Positions 1-8,895 of a stretch of 14,216 nucleotides of DNA are shown here, in pieces. The position numbers were made by a program, and so were the translations under genes. The stretch is from Monosporascus cannonballus (lineage: Eukaryota; Ascomycota; Sordariomycetes; Xylariales), in NCBI GenBank assembly GCA_004154925.1, contig QJNS01000554.1, forward strand, positions 1 to 14,216, written 5' to 3'. How positions within the stretch are numbered: position 1 is the first letter of the stretch; the number at the start of each line of letters is the position of its first letter. Below the pieces are notes generated by a model. The model was not told the DNA's origin and did no database searches. It was given only the letters and a program-made list of their open reading frames with translations.

Positions 1-150
1 TTGGTATTAAGAGACGTGACTAAGTTACCTCATTGCTACAGAGTCCCACGATACTCCTGCTAACATAAACCCGTACGACTAAGGTTTAATAGTTTGTTAA
101 ACCCCTAGCCGTCACATCTTGCCAAGGACCTACGAGTACCCAGTAGGTAA
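1..150. other. mixed-composition edge of the AT-rich block
   Basis: This first stretch has clearly more G and C than what follows and shows no coding frame I can support. It contains the left copy of an inverted sequence pair (see 120-142). It also carries a 12-base word at 98-109 whose reverse complement recurs at 12611-12622, so it may belong to a dispersed repeat family. Confidence 0.5.
120..142 (+). repeat. left arm of a candidate long-range inverted repeat
   Basis: The segment reads TGCCAAGGACC, five unmatched bases, then GTACCCA. The reverse complement of 8552-8575 reads TGCCAAGGACC, six unmatched bases, then GTACCCA. The pair is therefore inverted and sits at the two edges of the AT-rich block. 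Eighteen bases match in two words separated by a spacer of nearly equal length. They could be terminal inverted repeats of one large element, or two copies of a small repeat that landed in opposite orientation. Confidence 0.35.
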
Positions 151-303
151 AAAATTTACACATAAAGCAAATCGCTTTAATAATTTAAAATAACCTAAAA
201 TAATCCGGTAAAAGTGGTAATATTAAAGAATTTGCAGTTAAACTGCACAAAACTTTTTGGGTATCATAAAACCAAATAACGCCGATTTCCCTTTAAACCG
301 AGC

Positions 304-516
304 CTAATAATCGCTTAAGTTTCTATTATTATTATTATCCTGCGTATTATCCGAATCTTCACTATTTTGCGCGTTATTATTTTGCGCGTTATTATTTTGC
401 GCGTTATTATTTTGCGCGTTATTATTTTGCGCGTTTTTTTTAATACGTTTAAAACTTTGGTTATAAGTTTTGCATAACAAAACGCCAGGTTTTTCACCGG
501 GAGCCGCATTTTTTAT
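304..516 (-). pseudogene. decayed antisense coding tail, Asn/Gln-rich
   Basis: One minus-strand frame is open for 71 codons, from just below a TAG (complement of 517-519) to a terminal TAG (complement of 304-306). It has no ATG. Its first part is a mixed basic sequence that includes the words GEKPG and QSFKRIKK. It then reads NAQNN five times (the last copy slightly altered), followed by an acidic Asn-rich end closing with LSDY. Because the 15-bp repeat is a multiple of three, another frame reads IITRK repeatedly. I prefer the NAQNN frame because low-complexity Asn/Gln tails are common in fungal proteins and its end looks natural. The upstream TAG is what RIP makes from CAG. Function unknown; this may be the C-terminus of a transposon protein. 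Confidence 0.35.
361..435. repeat. 15-bp minisatellite, five units
   Basis: Five head-to-tail 15-base units of the form ATTATTTTGCGCGTT run without interruption; only the first unit differs, at its second base. The period is a multiple of three, so the array is translatable in every frame. The GCGCG core survives in an otherwise C-poor region, which fits a mutation process that spares C before G. Confidence 0.9.
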
Positions 517-1695
517 CTACGGCCTTATTAAACTTTGATAAATGCTTAAAATATTTTTAACCAATTACGTATCTTTTTGTTAAATAATAATTAGTTTGGT
601 GTAAATGGCGCATAAATTAATTATTATAAAAAATTAGATTATTTTAAAATTATTTCATATATTATTTATTTTTAAATAATTTCATTAATGTAGCTTTTCT
701 GTTTCTTGTATAGCGCCTATCGCAAAAACTTGGAATCGTAATTAGATTTTGAACTATTACGAAATTTCTCTTATTAAATATTAAAAAGGCCTTGTTTTAA
801 ATAATAGCTTAATATTTGTTTGATATCGTCGAATTTTACGCAAAACGGCGGTTATATATATTAATATTATTTTAAGATTATTTTATTTTTTAAAGAAAAC
901 TTATTACCAAACAAAACGCGTTTTTTTCGCCTTTTAAGAGAAATCGGGCATTTAGGTACTGTTTTTCCAGCCGGGCGCTTAGGCATTATTTTTTTAGCCG
1001 AGGGTTATTTTATAGCGCAAGGGATTCTTTTTTTAGCGCCAGGTAGTTTTTTTGATTCCAGAATTGATTAGTAAGCCGTTTGCCGAATGCGCGCCATTTT
1101 GGCCACTATTACAGTTATTAAAATATTAACAAATAACTATTTTATAAATTTTTTAATAAAATTTCATTATTATAATTAAGTTTGTTATTATAATAGCGTA
1201 AGGTTATTTATTATAATGGCGGTATAATAATAGTTAGGTATTCCGCAAACTTTTAATTAAGTGTAGGTATAAGCGATATTTTTTTAGAAAATGGGGTATG
1301 TAAGGTAATATAAGGTAATTAAAAAACTTTTTACAATTTATCTAGATACTTTATTTTGAAATGTTTTATTTTTTATTATAATCAATATGATATATATAGT
1401 ATTCTTATTTTACGATTATTTCTTTAATATTTATTTATATATATAAATATTTTTTATAGTAAAGATTTATATATTATGTAACAAAAACAAATTAAAAATA
1501 AAAATGGAGAAAAAAATAACTTTATATCAAATTTAACCCGCCTTTAAAAATTACGAACATGTTAATTGTGTTACTTGTCGCCTTAACCTAGTAATTACAG
1601 GTCTGGTTTGTGATAATTATAATTATAAATTTAAATTATCCCGGAAAAACAGCCTGTTTTAAATAAACGTTATAATTTGACTTTTCGAAATCTTA

Positions 1696-1700
1696 TTTTC
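1696..1700. repeat. target-site duplication, left copy (TTTTC)
   Basis: TTTTC lies directly before the TG of the solo LTR and is repeated exactly at 1907-1911 directly after its CA. It supports insertion of the LTR retrotransposon into already AT-rich DNA. Confidence 0.8.
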
Positions 1701-1906
1701 TGTAAGAGAATGGACAGCTGTGAGCTGGGTGAGGTGATCTCCGACCAGTCGTAGAGCAGATTCCAAGAAGTGAGTGTATTAGGTTACTTCTATCTGGCGT
1801 TTCCCACTAGCTACCAGATGGTGGATTTATACTAGTAAGTGGGTCGGTGGCTGATCGGTGGCTGGTAGGCTACCAGCCTCATCCTCATAGAGGCTGTATT
1901 CTCACA
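1701..1906. mobile_element. solo LTR with 5-bp target-site duplication
   Basis: The element begins TGTAAGAG and ends TCTCACA, giving the TG...CA ends of an LTR and a short terminal inverted match (TGT/ACA). It is flanked on both sides by the identical pentanucleotide TTTTC (1696-1700 and 1907-1911), as a retroviral-type integrase leaves. By my count 102 of 206 bases are G or C, against a very AT-rich surround, so the edges are sharp. Inside is a perfect 9+1+9 palindrome at 1860-1878. No coding capacity or second LTR is present, so it is a solo LTR left by LTR-LTR recombination. The 5-bp duplication fits Ty1/copia or Ty3/gypsy; the superfamily cannot be told. Orientation is unknown. Confidence 0.85.
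1860..1878. repeat. perfect 9-bp inverted repeat inside the solo LTR
   Basis: GGCTGGTAG, one central G, then CTACCAGCC. In an LTR such a palindrome could be a hairpin in the RNA or a dimeric factor site. Nothing in the sequence decides between them. Confidence 0.6.
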
Positions 1907-1911
1907 TTTTC
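1907..1911. repeat. target-site duplication, right copy (TTTTC)
   Basis: Exact second copy of the pentanucleotide at 1696-1700, immediately following the CA end of the solo LTR. Confidence 0.8.
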
Positions 1912-1971
1912 CTATCTTTTAATAACGTTTTTATTTTTGGCATTGGTTGGCCTTTTTCTTTTTCTGCGAAA

Positions 1972-2325
1972 CTAATCCTTAGATATAGCTTTTTTATACT
2001 GAAATCCGTTTATCCCAGTAGTCCAATTAGCATATGGAGATTCTCGGAATACCTGATTTTCGTCTTCGTTGTTTTCGGTTTTATCCGGATTTTTTAAATT
2101 ATTATCCAATATTCCGTAAAGTTTATCTGGTAGTAAGTTATGCTAATTCGGCAACTTCCCTAAGTTTTCGATAAACGGAATATAAAATACTTCCTATATT
2201 TTTTTCTTACGTTTTTCGAATCGTTTTCGGGTATAAGCAGAGTCGTTATTATTGTATGTAATATCGTTATTTAAATTAAAGATTTGGGTTCCGATATAAA
2301 ATAATATAATTAAAATTAATCTAAA
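1972..2325 (-). pseudogene. RIP-degraded 3' end of an unidentified minus-strand gene
   Basis: One minus-strand frame runs about 118 codons and ends at a TAG (complement of 1972-1974). Only two in-frame stops interrupt it, at the complements of 2194-2196 and 2143-2145, and both read as CAG changed to TAG. The frame shows a basic segment (RKRFEKRKKK), then EVFYIPF, HNLLPDKLYG, an acidic stretch (ENNEDEN), and ESPYANWTTG near the end. This mixed, charged composition is unlike random AT-rich translation, so I read it as a real C-terminus damaged by RIP. I do not recognise the family. The upstream part merges into AT-rich DNA and its start cannot be set. Confidence 0.45.
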
Positions 2326-4473
2326 TTATTGCGATAATATTAATTAACGATTAAAATGATATATTAACCGAATAAGAATTTAGGTACGGTTTATTAATAT
2401 GGAGGAATTTTAAATATATAGTCAATTTCGTATAAGGTAAGCAAAACCGGGAAATATGTTATTAATTTATTGCCATAATATTAAAATATTTTCGTTAGGA
2501 CGAATACCTAAATAATATAATTAAGAAATACTTTTTAAAATATTAATTAAATTATATACGTTCGTATTGGAAATAATCGTTAATAATATCCTTTTATAGA
2601 TTATCGTTAATATGAATTACCGAACCTTCTTTTTTTTAGGATTTAAATTTAGCAAAAATATTTTGGTAGGATTTTCTTAATTCGAAATAAAAGTACGTAT
2701 AATAAATTATATATTCTGTTTGTTATGCTTTTTCTAATATTTTATATACGTTTACTTCAAGTATTTAATGATTTTCTCGTAAAACGTATTATTAAATAAT
2801 TCTAATAGGAAATATTTTTGTTAGTCGTTAAAATAATTACGGAATTTGATGGCCATATAACTTGATAGTAAGTAAATCAAGATGGAAAGGTAAACTAATA
2901 AGCGATTATTAATAAATAACCTGTTGGTATATTTAAGAATTTTCAAAATTGCTAACTTGGTACTTTTTTGTAATAATCGTAGCCATATTGGTAGTCGGTT
3001 AACAAACTTAAAACATATCAGTTTTTTTATATTTTTTTTATTTTTTCTTTATTTTCTATTTTTTTATCCGGATAGTACTTTTGATAAGCTTTGACGATAT
3101 TCTTTTCGCATTTACGTAAATACTTAAGTATGATTTTACACCTGTCCACTATATAAGAAATATGGTTTTCCCGAAAAAAACCGAAATTATTCGTTATCAA
3201 AATAAAGCATTTAAAACTATTAATCAAATAACGAATAAATTTAATACCGTTAAAAGGTAATATATAACCCGTTTTTTTCAGTAGTAAATATTTACGTACA
3301 AATCGTTAAATTACGGGGTATATTTTTATAATTCGTACCAAAAAAAATGTTACCGAATTTTAACGGCCATAGACGTTACGGATTTTCTGAAGTATGTTTT
3401 TGTAATCCAAAGTCTTATTTATTATTATGTTTTATTGGATTTGTAAAAAAGGTTTTTTTATCGAAGTCGAAATAAATTCAGATAGCAATTACAGGTAATT
3501 ATAAAAATTAATTAATTATTTCATGATTATTTCAAAAGATACGTACCAATATAATCATATATTCCTTTTTCCGGTTAATAGAGTTTTTGCCCTATTTCGG
3601 TAAGCTTTTGAATTTTTTGTTCTATTCGCCTAAAGCTTTTTTAGATTTATTCGGTGGCTTTGTTCCATAAGCTTTAAAGAAATTATTAAATGCCCTTTAT
3701 AAAGTATACGACGTATATGCATAATGTCGAATTTCGTCTGCTTATTAGAATTTGTCGCCCAACTTTTGATAAAGGTATTTTTATATAGCTATTTATCTAA
3801 TACCAGGGTTATTATCCGCACTAAGAACGCGAAATAGGTCGGTTATTCTTAGTTTTTTAACCGACGTAATAATTTATTGCTATTAGACTTATTCAATTTG
3901 ATGTTATAAAGTCGGATATCAATTAGAAAATAACTTTTTTTTATTTCTAATTAATTCAATAACTAATAACTTTTTATAACGAAAATGCCAAATAAGGCGT
4001 AATCAAAACTTTATAATTAATTAGTATATAAGATTTTAAAGGGATATTGTTAAATCCATATTTAATGACAGCGTTAATAAATATCCGTATATACTTTATG
4101 TATATTTTTATTATTGGTAATTTAAAGCCGCTACCGTAAAATAATATCATGGCTCGGAAATATTTATTTAAAAGACTTTTAATAGGTAAGTATTAAGATA
4201 TAAAGTAATTAATTAAAAGAATTTAATTAAAATTAAGTACTTTAAGTAATACTAGGTTTTAATTATAATGGGTAAGGATTATTTCAAGATTATTACCTTT
4301 AAAAGAAAAAAGGAAAAAAAGCTAAAGATAAATAAAGTCCAATAGAAATATATTAATAAAAAATATATAATAATTATTTTAAAATTATTTTAAACTATAT
4401 ATAAACTATATTTATATTAGGAATCTTATTATTAGTAATTAGATCTGTTTAATTCATTTCTTTAGAGTATATA
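2326..4473. other. RIP-degraded AT-rich DNA, no gene defined
   Basis: The stretch is strongly AT-rich with residual C mostly in CpG. Short minus-strand open stretches occur, for example 3027-3227 and near 3550-3680, where stops fall at plausible former Gln codons. Their frames cannot be joined and no motif is recognisable. Two sites at 3513-3546 and 4277-4297 read, on the minus strand, as GT-donor-like words followed by GAAATAAT motifs and may be old introns. It probably continues the same degraded element as its neighbours. Confidence 0.55.
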
Positions 4474-4881
4474 TTATTCCGTAAGTATTTTTTTATAAAG
4501 CTTGTTCCGGTTTTTTTTTAGAAAAGGTAAAATATGTAAAGTAATACCCATATTGCCGTTATTTGATCTTGGGCTGCTTAATTATTTATTAATAAGTTTG
4601 TATAAAGTCCTTTTGGTATTCCGAATTACGGTTTGTTCTATTAAATATACCGATAGCTTTGTTTAATAGGTTTTCGTTGTTTTTGCTGTTAATATTTTTT
4701 TTGAAACTATGATTGCCGCTAGAACTAAACCACCTAATTTTCGTGCTAACGCTCCCGATATTTGTAATATTCCCGGTTAATAATAGGAAAATCGGCCTTC
4801 CGTCGTATCTGGGATTAGGATCGGCTCAAATGGTTTGGCGTAGTACAGCGGTTTTTTTTTTAGCTGAGTAGGTTCGGTAGA
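4474..4881 (-). pseudogene. RIP-degraded minus-strand coding relic, family unknown
   Basis: A single minus-strand frame extends from a TAA (complement of 4882-4884) down to a TAA at 4474-4476, with three internal stops (complements of 4777-4779, 4663-4665 and 4582-4584). The first 70 codons are convincingly protein-like: a Lys-rich stretch, YYAKPFEPILIPDTTEGRF, then after the first stop a run around ALARKLGGLVLAA. Later codons are basic and lose definition. The composition suggests a former N-terminal or linker region of a transposon protein. I do not recognise it, and there is no ATG that I can defend as a start. Confidence 0.35.
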
Positions 4882-4884
4882 TTA

Positions 4885-5565
4885 GATTATTTTTCGTTCG
4901 ATAGTTATTAGTTAAATTATAAATAACTAGGTTCCGAACTTGGTTTTCGGGTATCTTAATTTTAATTCGAATTTATTTTAATCGGCTTTTGGCTTTAGTA
5001 ATTTTTACCTTTGCCTTTTAATAAATGATTTTCATTAAGTATTTCGTTATTATCCTAGTTATCGATAACAGAATCTTTTAAATTATTATTTTAATTAAGG
5101 TTATTATTTTGTAAAAATATATTTTGTAACGATTTATTATTATCGAAATTATTATCGCCAAAGCCAAAATTTTCGAAAATTTGCGATATTATTTCGGTAT
5201 TGTAATAAATTCGATTAAAGTTATAATAAAAACTTTTTTGTAATAAACGGATAATTGGCGAAAATGGAAAAAAAGATAATCGAAATTACGTGGATAGCTG
5301 GCAATATAAGGTTTTAAAGTTACGTATCAATTTTTTCGAACGTTACTTAAATTTTTTATTAAACTCTTATAATAAAGTTATCTGTTTTATTTATTTTATT
5401 CGAACTTAATACTACCGAAATAATATAAATAGAAAATTGCCCGTTTTAGGTAATGCTTTAAATCCTTTACGAGTTGACGATATCCAAAACGAACTTAATT
5501 AAAATTCCAATAGTTTTATTTTTGATTTTCTTCCGCTACCTAAATTTACTGGATATATGCCTATT
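4885..5565. other. AT-rich DNA upstream of the histone-like relic
   Basis: No frame with recognisable content. Composition matches the rest of the RIP-degraded block. Any promoter or first exon for the relic starting at 5566 would have to lie here, but none is identifiable. Confidence 0.5.
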
Positions 5566-6029
5566 TAACGTACAATATAAGATAAACCAGTACTATTAAT
5601 TGGCTTTGTTCCTAAATCCGCCAAAGAAACGTTAAATAAACAGATAAAACTTTAGCCAAAAGTATTTATGCGTAAGGTTCGGCGTTATAAACAGAAGCCT
5701 GGTAATAAATATACAGCCCGGATTATTTCATAATTATTTCATTATTCATATTTTTAGTGAATATATTTCTCAAGATTCGAAAATACTAGAAAAATACCCG
5801 CTTAATTTTCGGAAAAGCATTATTTCAGCGTATGGTTCGCGAAGTACTTATAGATGTATTATTCCAATTTATGCGAATAAAGACGTTTGTTTTGGAAGCA
5901 TTGTAAAAAGTTGCAGAAAATCTTCCGGTTTTTTTGTTTCAAAGTAGTAATTTTTGCGTTATTTACAGTAAACGAATAACGTTTTAAGTAAAAGATAATT
6001 ATATTGTTCGGGAGATTTATACTTATTAA
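5566..6029 (+). pseudogene. RIP-degraded histone H3-like gene (H3 or CenH3-type fold)
   Basis: Exon 1 (5566-5701), counting its first codon as residue 1, shows R2 T3, a stop at 5 where H3 has Gln, G13, P16 and R40-Y41-K42, the same spacing as the H3 tail. Splicing a 56-bp intron (5702-5757, GTAATA...TTTTTAG) restores the frame. Exon 2 reads KIRKY-stop-KNTRL, then FQRMVREV, AL-stop-KVAE, LF..SNFCVI, SKRIT and KD....REI. These line up with the H3 alphaN helix and histone fold, with one extra residue before FQR and one between VRE and ALQ. The stops at 5787, 5904 and 5578 fall where H3 has Gln, as RIP of CAA/CAG would give; another is at 5985. H3 packages DNA with H4 in the nucleosome. The longer loop 1 hints at a centromeric or divergent variant (weak inference). 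The copy is dead. No ATG adjoins residue 1; the nearest in-frame one is at 5557. Confidence 0.7.
5702..5757 (+). other. intron in the histone H3-like relic
   Basis: The 56-bp segment starts GTAATA and ends TTTTTAG. Removing it joins frame 1 upstream to frame 0 downstream through a split codon (G5701 plus TG at 5758-5759), keeping the H3 register. It contains the paired ATTATTTCA-type motif that recurs through the AT-rich block. Confidence 0.55.
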
Positions 6030-6457
6030 AATATAATTATTTTAAGGCCGGCGGATAAGGCTTGAAAAAAATCAAAATAATAATATATATTTTATGAATT
6101 ATTTTAATGAATCCCTTTTTATTTATTTTGAATATTAATTTAAAAAAATGTTAAAAAGGTAATTAGTATTATTTAATTAGATAATTCCCACTTTAAATTT
6201 TATGGGTGCGAGATTCCTTATCGATAAACCTTTAAGTTTCGTATATCCCATATAAAATTTTACTCAGTTAAAATTTTACATTTATTAAAAACTTTCTATT
6301 TTATTCCTTTTATTTAATTATTTAATTCTTTTTTTCCAGCCGAATTAAATCTTTCTGTCTTATTTTATTATAATACGTTATTTTTAATTACCGTTACCTA
6401 ATTTTTGAAATAATCCTAAAATAATCGCATTTAGGATTTTTGGCTTTTAGTTCCACG
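6030..6457. other. AT-rich spacer
   Basis: Strongly AT-rich, with no frame I can support. It separates the histone-like relic from the next decayed gene. A pyrimidine-rich run near 6290-6360 precedes the ATG at 6458 and could be the remnant of a fungal promoter or leader. Confidence 0.4.
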
Positions 6458-8300
6458 ATGCCCCTTTTATTTAAACGTCGGAAATCTAACGAATTATTAT
6501 CTTAAAATCCGTATACCAAAAAGGTTCGGACGCAAAAAGGCAATATTTCGATAAAACAAAATAATATTAAAAAAGCTCGTTATAACTTAAGGCAACAAAT
6601 TAAACGTAAATTAAATAATTGGAAACGCTTAAATTTATATACAACTCCCGAGGAACAAATGGTGCAAAACATGATTATTAAGTAAGAAATTAATATTTAT
6701 TAATAAGTATTATTTTAAAATTATTTTAATATTATATTAATTATTAATAACCGGGCAAAATAATAAGAGCTTAATTATATTATAACGAAATCGGCCGAGG
6801 TTAACAATGTATTGATAATACCAAATAATATCGATAAAACATATATTAATACTGATAATGTAATGGTCGAAATATTTTATTATAGTGATAATGCCGCTGA
6901 CGATATTCGTTATAAATTTATCGCTAATTACCTGGACGATTTGGTGCCTTAATTACCGGAAAATCCTATTATACCTTAAGTTAAAGAATTTCGTATAACG
7001 ATCCGATAGGTAATTTCTTTGCCCTAATTATTTTTTAATTATTTTATAAGTATTTTTAATACTTATTATTAATTTGGGGCAGAAATATTTTAATAAATAT
7101 TCGTACAAAAGATAGTAGCGAATTTTCATATATGCGTTACGTTAAAATTGCCGAATTTATTACTAATAGGATTACGAACCTTTCAATATAATTTCGTTGC
7201 ATATTTTAACCATTTTCGGCAAATAACGCCCTTATAAATCGAAACGATTTTAACATTAAAACTGAAAATGCTAAGGAAATTACATTTGTATTTCGTTTCG
7301 TAAATCCCGATTATTTTTTAATTATTTCATTTTTTAATCTTTTTAATATAACTTTAAGCTATTTAATATTTGGCGTTTAAAATAGTATAATGTCGTGGAC
7401 GATTTGTATTTCAAGTTATATTGGTATAAGTATAACCTCCGAACGTTTTTAGAAGTTATAAAATTTTGCTCGTAAAAATATTTCGGCTTTGGGCATGGTT
7501 TTCGACAGTTATTCAAAATACCTTTTATTTACGAAAAGGGCCTTTTGCTATATTATTTGGCCCGTTATGGATTTTACGATATATCTACCTAGAAAAAAAA
7601 TATCCTCGCTTAATATTACAGAAAAAAGAAATGGACCTTATAAAAGGTTTCCGCGGTTTTCGATTTGGGCAAATTCGAAACTGGAGAAAAAGATTTGCTC
7701 GTTTAATTACGTTAAAACGTATGGTTATAAAGAGGTATGTTAAATAATTATTTTGAAATAATCTTAAAATAATTTAATTATATTTAAAATGCGTATAAAC
7801 GGATATGCGGTTTATTTAGGATTATACGGTATTCTATTATTAAAGGTTATCGGCTTTAAAACCTGGTATAATAAGGCTAAGGGAAACCATTTTATATGTT
7901 ATTTTGATACGAAATTCCGTAGCCTTATTCCTAAGGTTTGCCCTTAACGTTTAAACCCCCTTTTTATTACAGGCACGTTACAGAAAATTATGGGATAGGG
8001 TTTTAATTATATTAAAAGACTTAAGCAGAAATGGTTTTAAATGTGTAAAAACAATAAGGATTAATCGGATTTTAAAATTGACGTATTAATTGAGGGCGTA
8101 AAAAACGTTTTAAAAGATTTACCAGATAAGGTTTTTAAAAAAGATTTGGCGTTATTAGCTGCGCCTGTATCAAAGTTATTTCTACCATATTCGGTAACGC
8201 AAGCTTTAGGTTTTGCATAGGTAAAGGTTTTCCGTAAAAAAAGCTAGGAATAGTCTGAGTTGAAAGCGGTTATGGCATTAGTTTGCTAGCTGTAACGTAA
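6458..8300 (+). pseudogene. RIP-degraded multi-exon gene, family unknown
   Basis: From an ATG at 6458 one frame reads a basic polypeptide (FKRRKSNELLS, stop, then KKVRTQKGN and RYNLRQQIKRKLNNWKR) to a donor-like GTAAGA at 6682. Protein-like frames resume at about 6770-7009 (ending VKEFRITIR then TAG), 7084-7299, 7390-7734 and 8065-8217 (around VLKDLPDKVFKKDLALLAAP). They are separated by segments starting GTAATT (7010), GTAAAT (7300) and GTATGT (7735), which look like degraded introns. Nearly all interrupting stops are TAA/TAG where CAA/CAG would make sense. Not every junction keeps frame, so indels or misplaced splice sites remain. Two overlapping frames are open at 7466-7747; I favour a third, stop-containing frame there because it carries more protein-like sequence. 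I do not recognise the product. Confidence 0.4.
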
Positions 8301-8545
8301 AGAATTTTCCCTTTTTTTTCCCTGTTAGGTTAGGCTTATAAAAGTAATTAGTCATAATGGATGTAGTTTATTATGTATAATAATTATTTCAGATTATTTC
8401 AAAATATTTTCGGAAAAAAATTTAATTTACGGTATTATTTCTTTCCCCTAAAAGTAATATGTGTTATTTTTATAGCATAATAATTATTTCAAATTATTTC
8501 CTTATTTTTTTAATAGCTTTGAAATTTACGTATTTTGTTAATAGG
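8301..8545. other. AT-rich right edge of the degraded block
   Basis: No gene seen. Two copies of the paired motif ATTATTTCA occur, at about 8381-8403 and 8481-8500. Composition changes sharply to GC-rich just after 8545. Confidence 0.5.
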
Positions 8546-8613
8546 TAATCGTGGGTACCTAATGGGTCCTTGGCATTACCCGCGGGTACCCGTGGGCCGT
8601 GGGTAATTTTCGG
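8546..8613. repeat. cluster of GC-rich palindromic words (GGGTACC / CGTGGGTA)
   Basis: Within 68 bases the words CGTGGGTA, TACCCGCGGGTA and GGGTACCCGTGGG follow each other, giving overlapping inverted repeats. The palindrome TTACCCGCGGGTA recurs with one change at 12650-12662 as TTACCCACGGGTA. The cluster lies exactly at the switch from AT-rich to normal DNA and immediately before the truncated transposase, so it may be the end of a neighbouring repeat element. It includes the right arm of the long inverted pair. Confidence 0.5.
8552..8575 (-). repeat. right arm of a candidate long-range inverted repeat
   Basis: Its reverse complement shares TGCCAAGGACC and GTACCCA, in the same order and near-equal spacing, with 120-142. 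About 8.4 kb of AT-rich DNA lies between the arms. Confidence 0.35.
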
Positions 8614-8840
8614 TGGGTGGTTCCTCCCTCACTCTAGGCTAGGAAAGAACTGGATCGAGGGCTTTAAGAAAAGGAATCCCAGCGTACATACGAAGATCAG
8701 GTGCCGTACGGAGGCCGTACGTTTTAATAGTTTCACTCCCAAGGCCGTGAATTGGTATTTCAACATTAAGGAGGACTATAGCTGGATCAAGCCGGAGTAC
8801 GTTGTGAATGTCGATAAGGGTGGCATCATGGCGGGTTTCG

Positions 8841-8895
8841 GTAAGGCTCTTATACCTCCACAAGGCGTATATGGCTTCAGTTAACCATAGTACAG
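8841..8895 (+). other. transposase intron 1 (55 bp)
   Basis: GTAAGG...TACAG with a branch-like TTAAC at 8881-8885. Removing it joins frame 2 to frame 0 through codon G|GG and gives the family-like sequence GFGLDSLVLGS. This explains why two overlapping frames seem to end and begin here. Confidence 0.8.

Larger units (their letters stand above)
150..1700. other. RIP-degraded AT-rich DNA
   Basis: Base composition falls to mostly A and T. Residual C is seen mainly before G, which is the footprint expected when C in CpA has been mutated to T by fungal RIP. Apart from the relic and minisatellite at 304-516 I see no gene. Repeated words of the ATTATTTCA type occur near 633-690. The DNA is probably an old duplicated sequence, most likely transposon, degraded beyond direct recognition. 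Confidence 0.7.

Noticed and set aside
361..435. Tandem repeat considered as a CRISPR array
   Set aside because: The units are 15 bases and directly adjacent with no spacers, and the DNA is fungal in character.
3027..3227. 66-codon minus-strand frame as a gene
   Set aside because: Lys/Ile-rich translation of AT-rich DNA with no motif and no support from neighbouring frames; chance opening or unidentifiable relic.
7466..7747. Two overlapping open frames of 93 and 84 codons as intact small genes
   Set aside because: Both lie in RIP-degraded DNA, and their mutual overlap leaves at most one real. A third frame with Gln-type stops reads more like protein.
8570..8572. TTG as a start codon for the upstream transposase frame
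   Set aside because: A eukaryotic nuclear gene would not be expected to start at TTG, and the sequence before LGKNW does not resemble the family; the 5' end is simply truncated.
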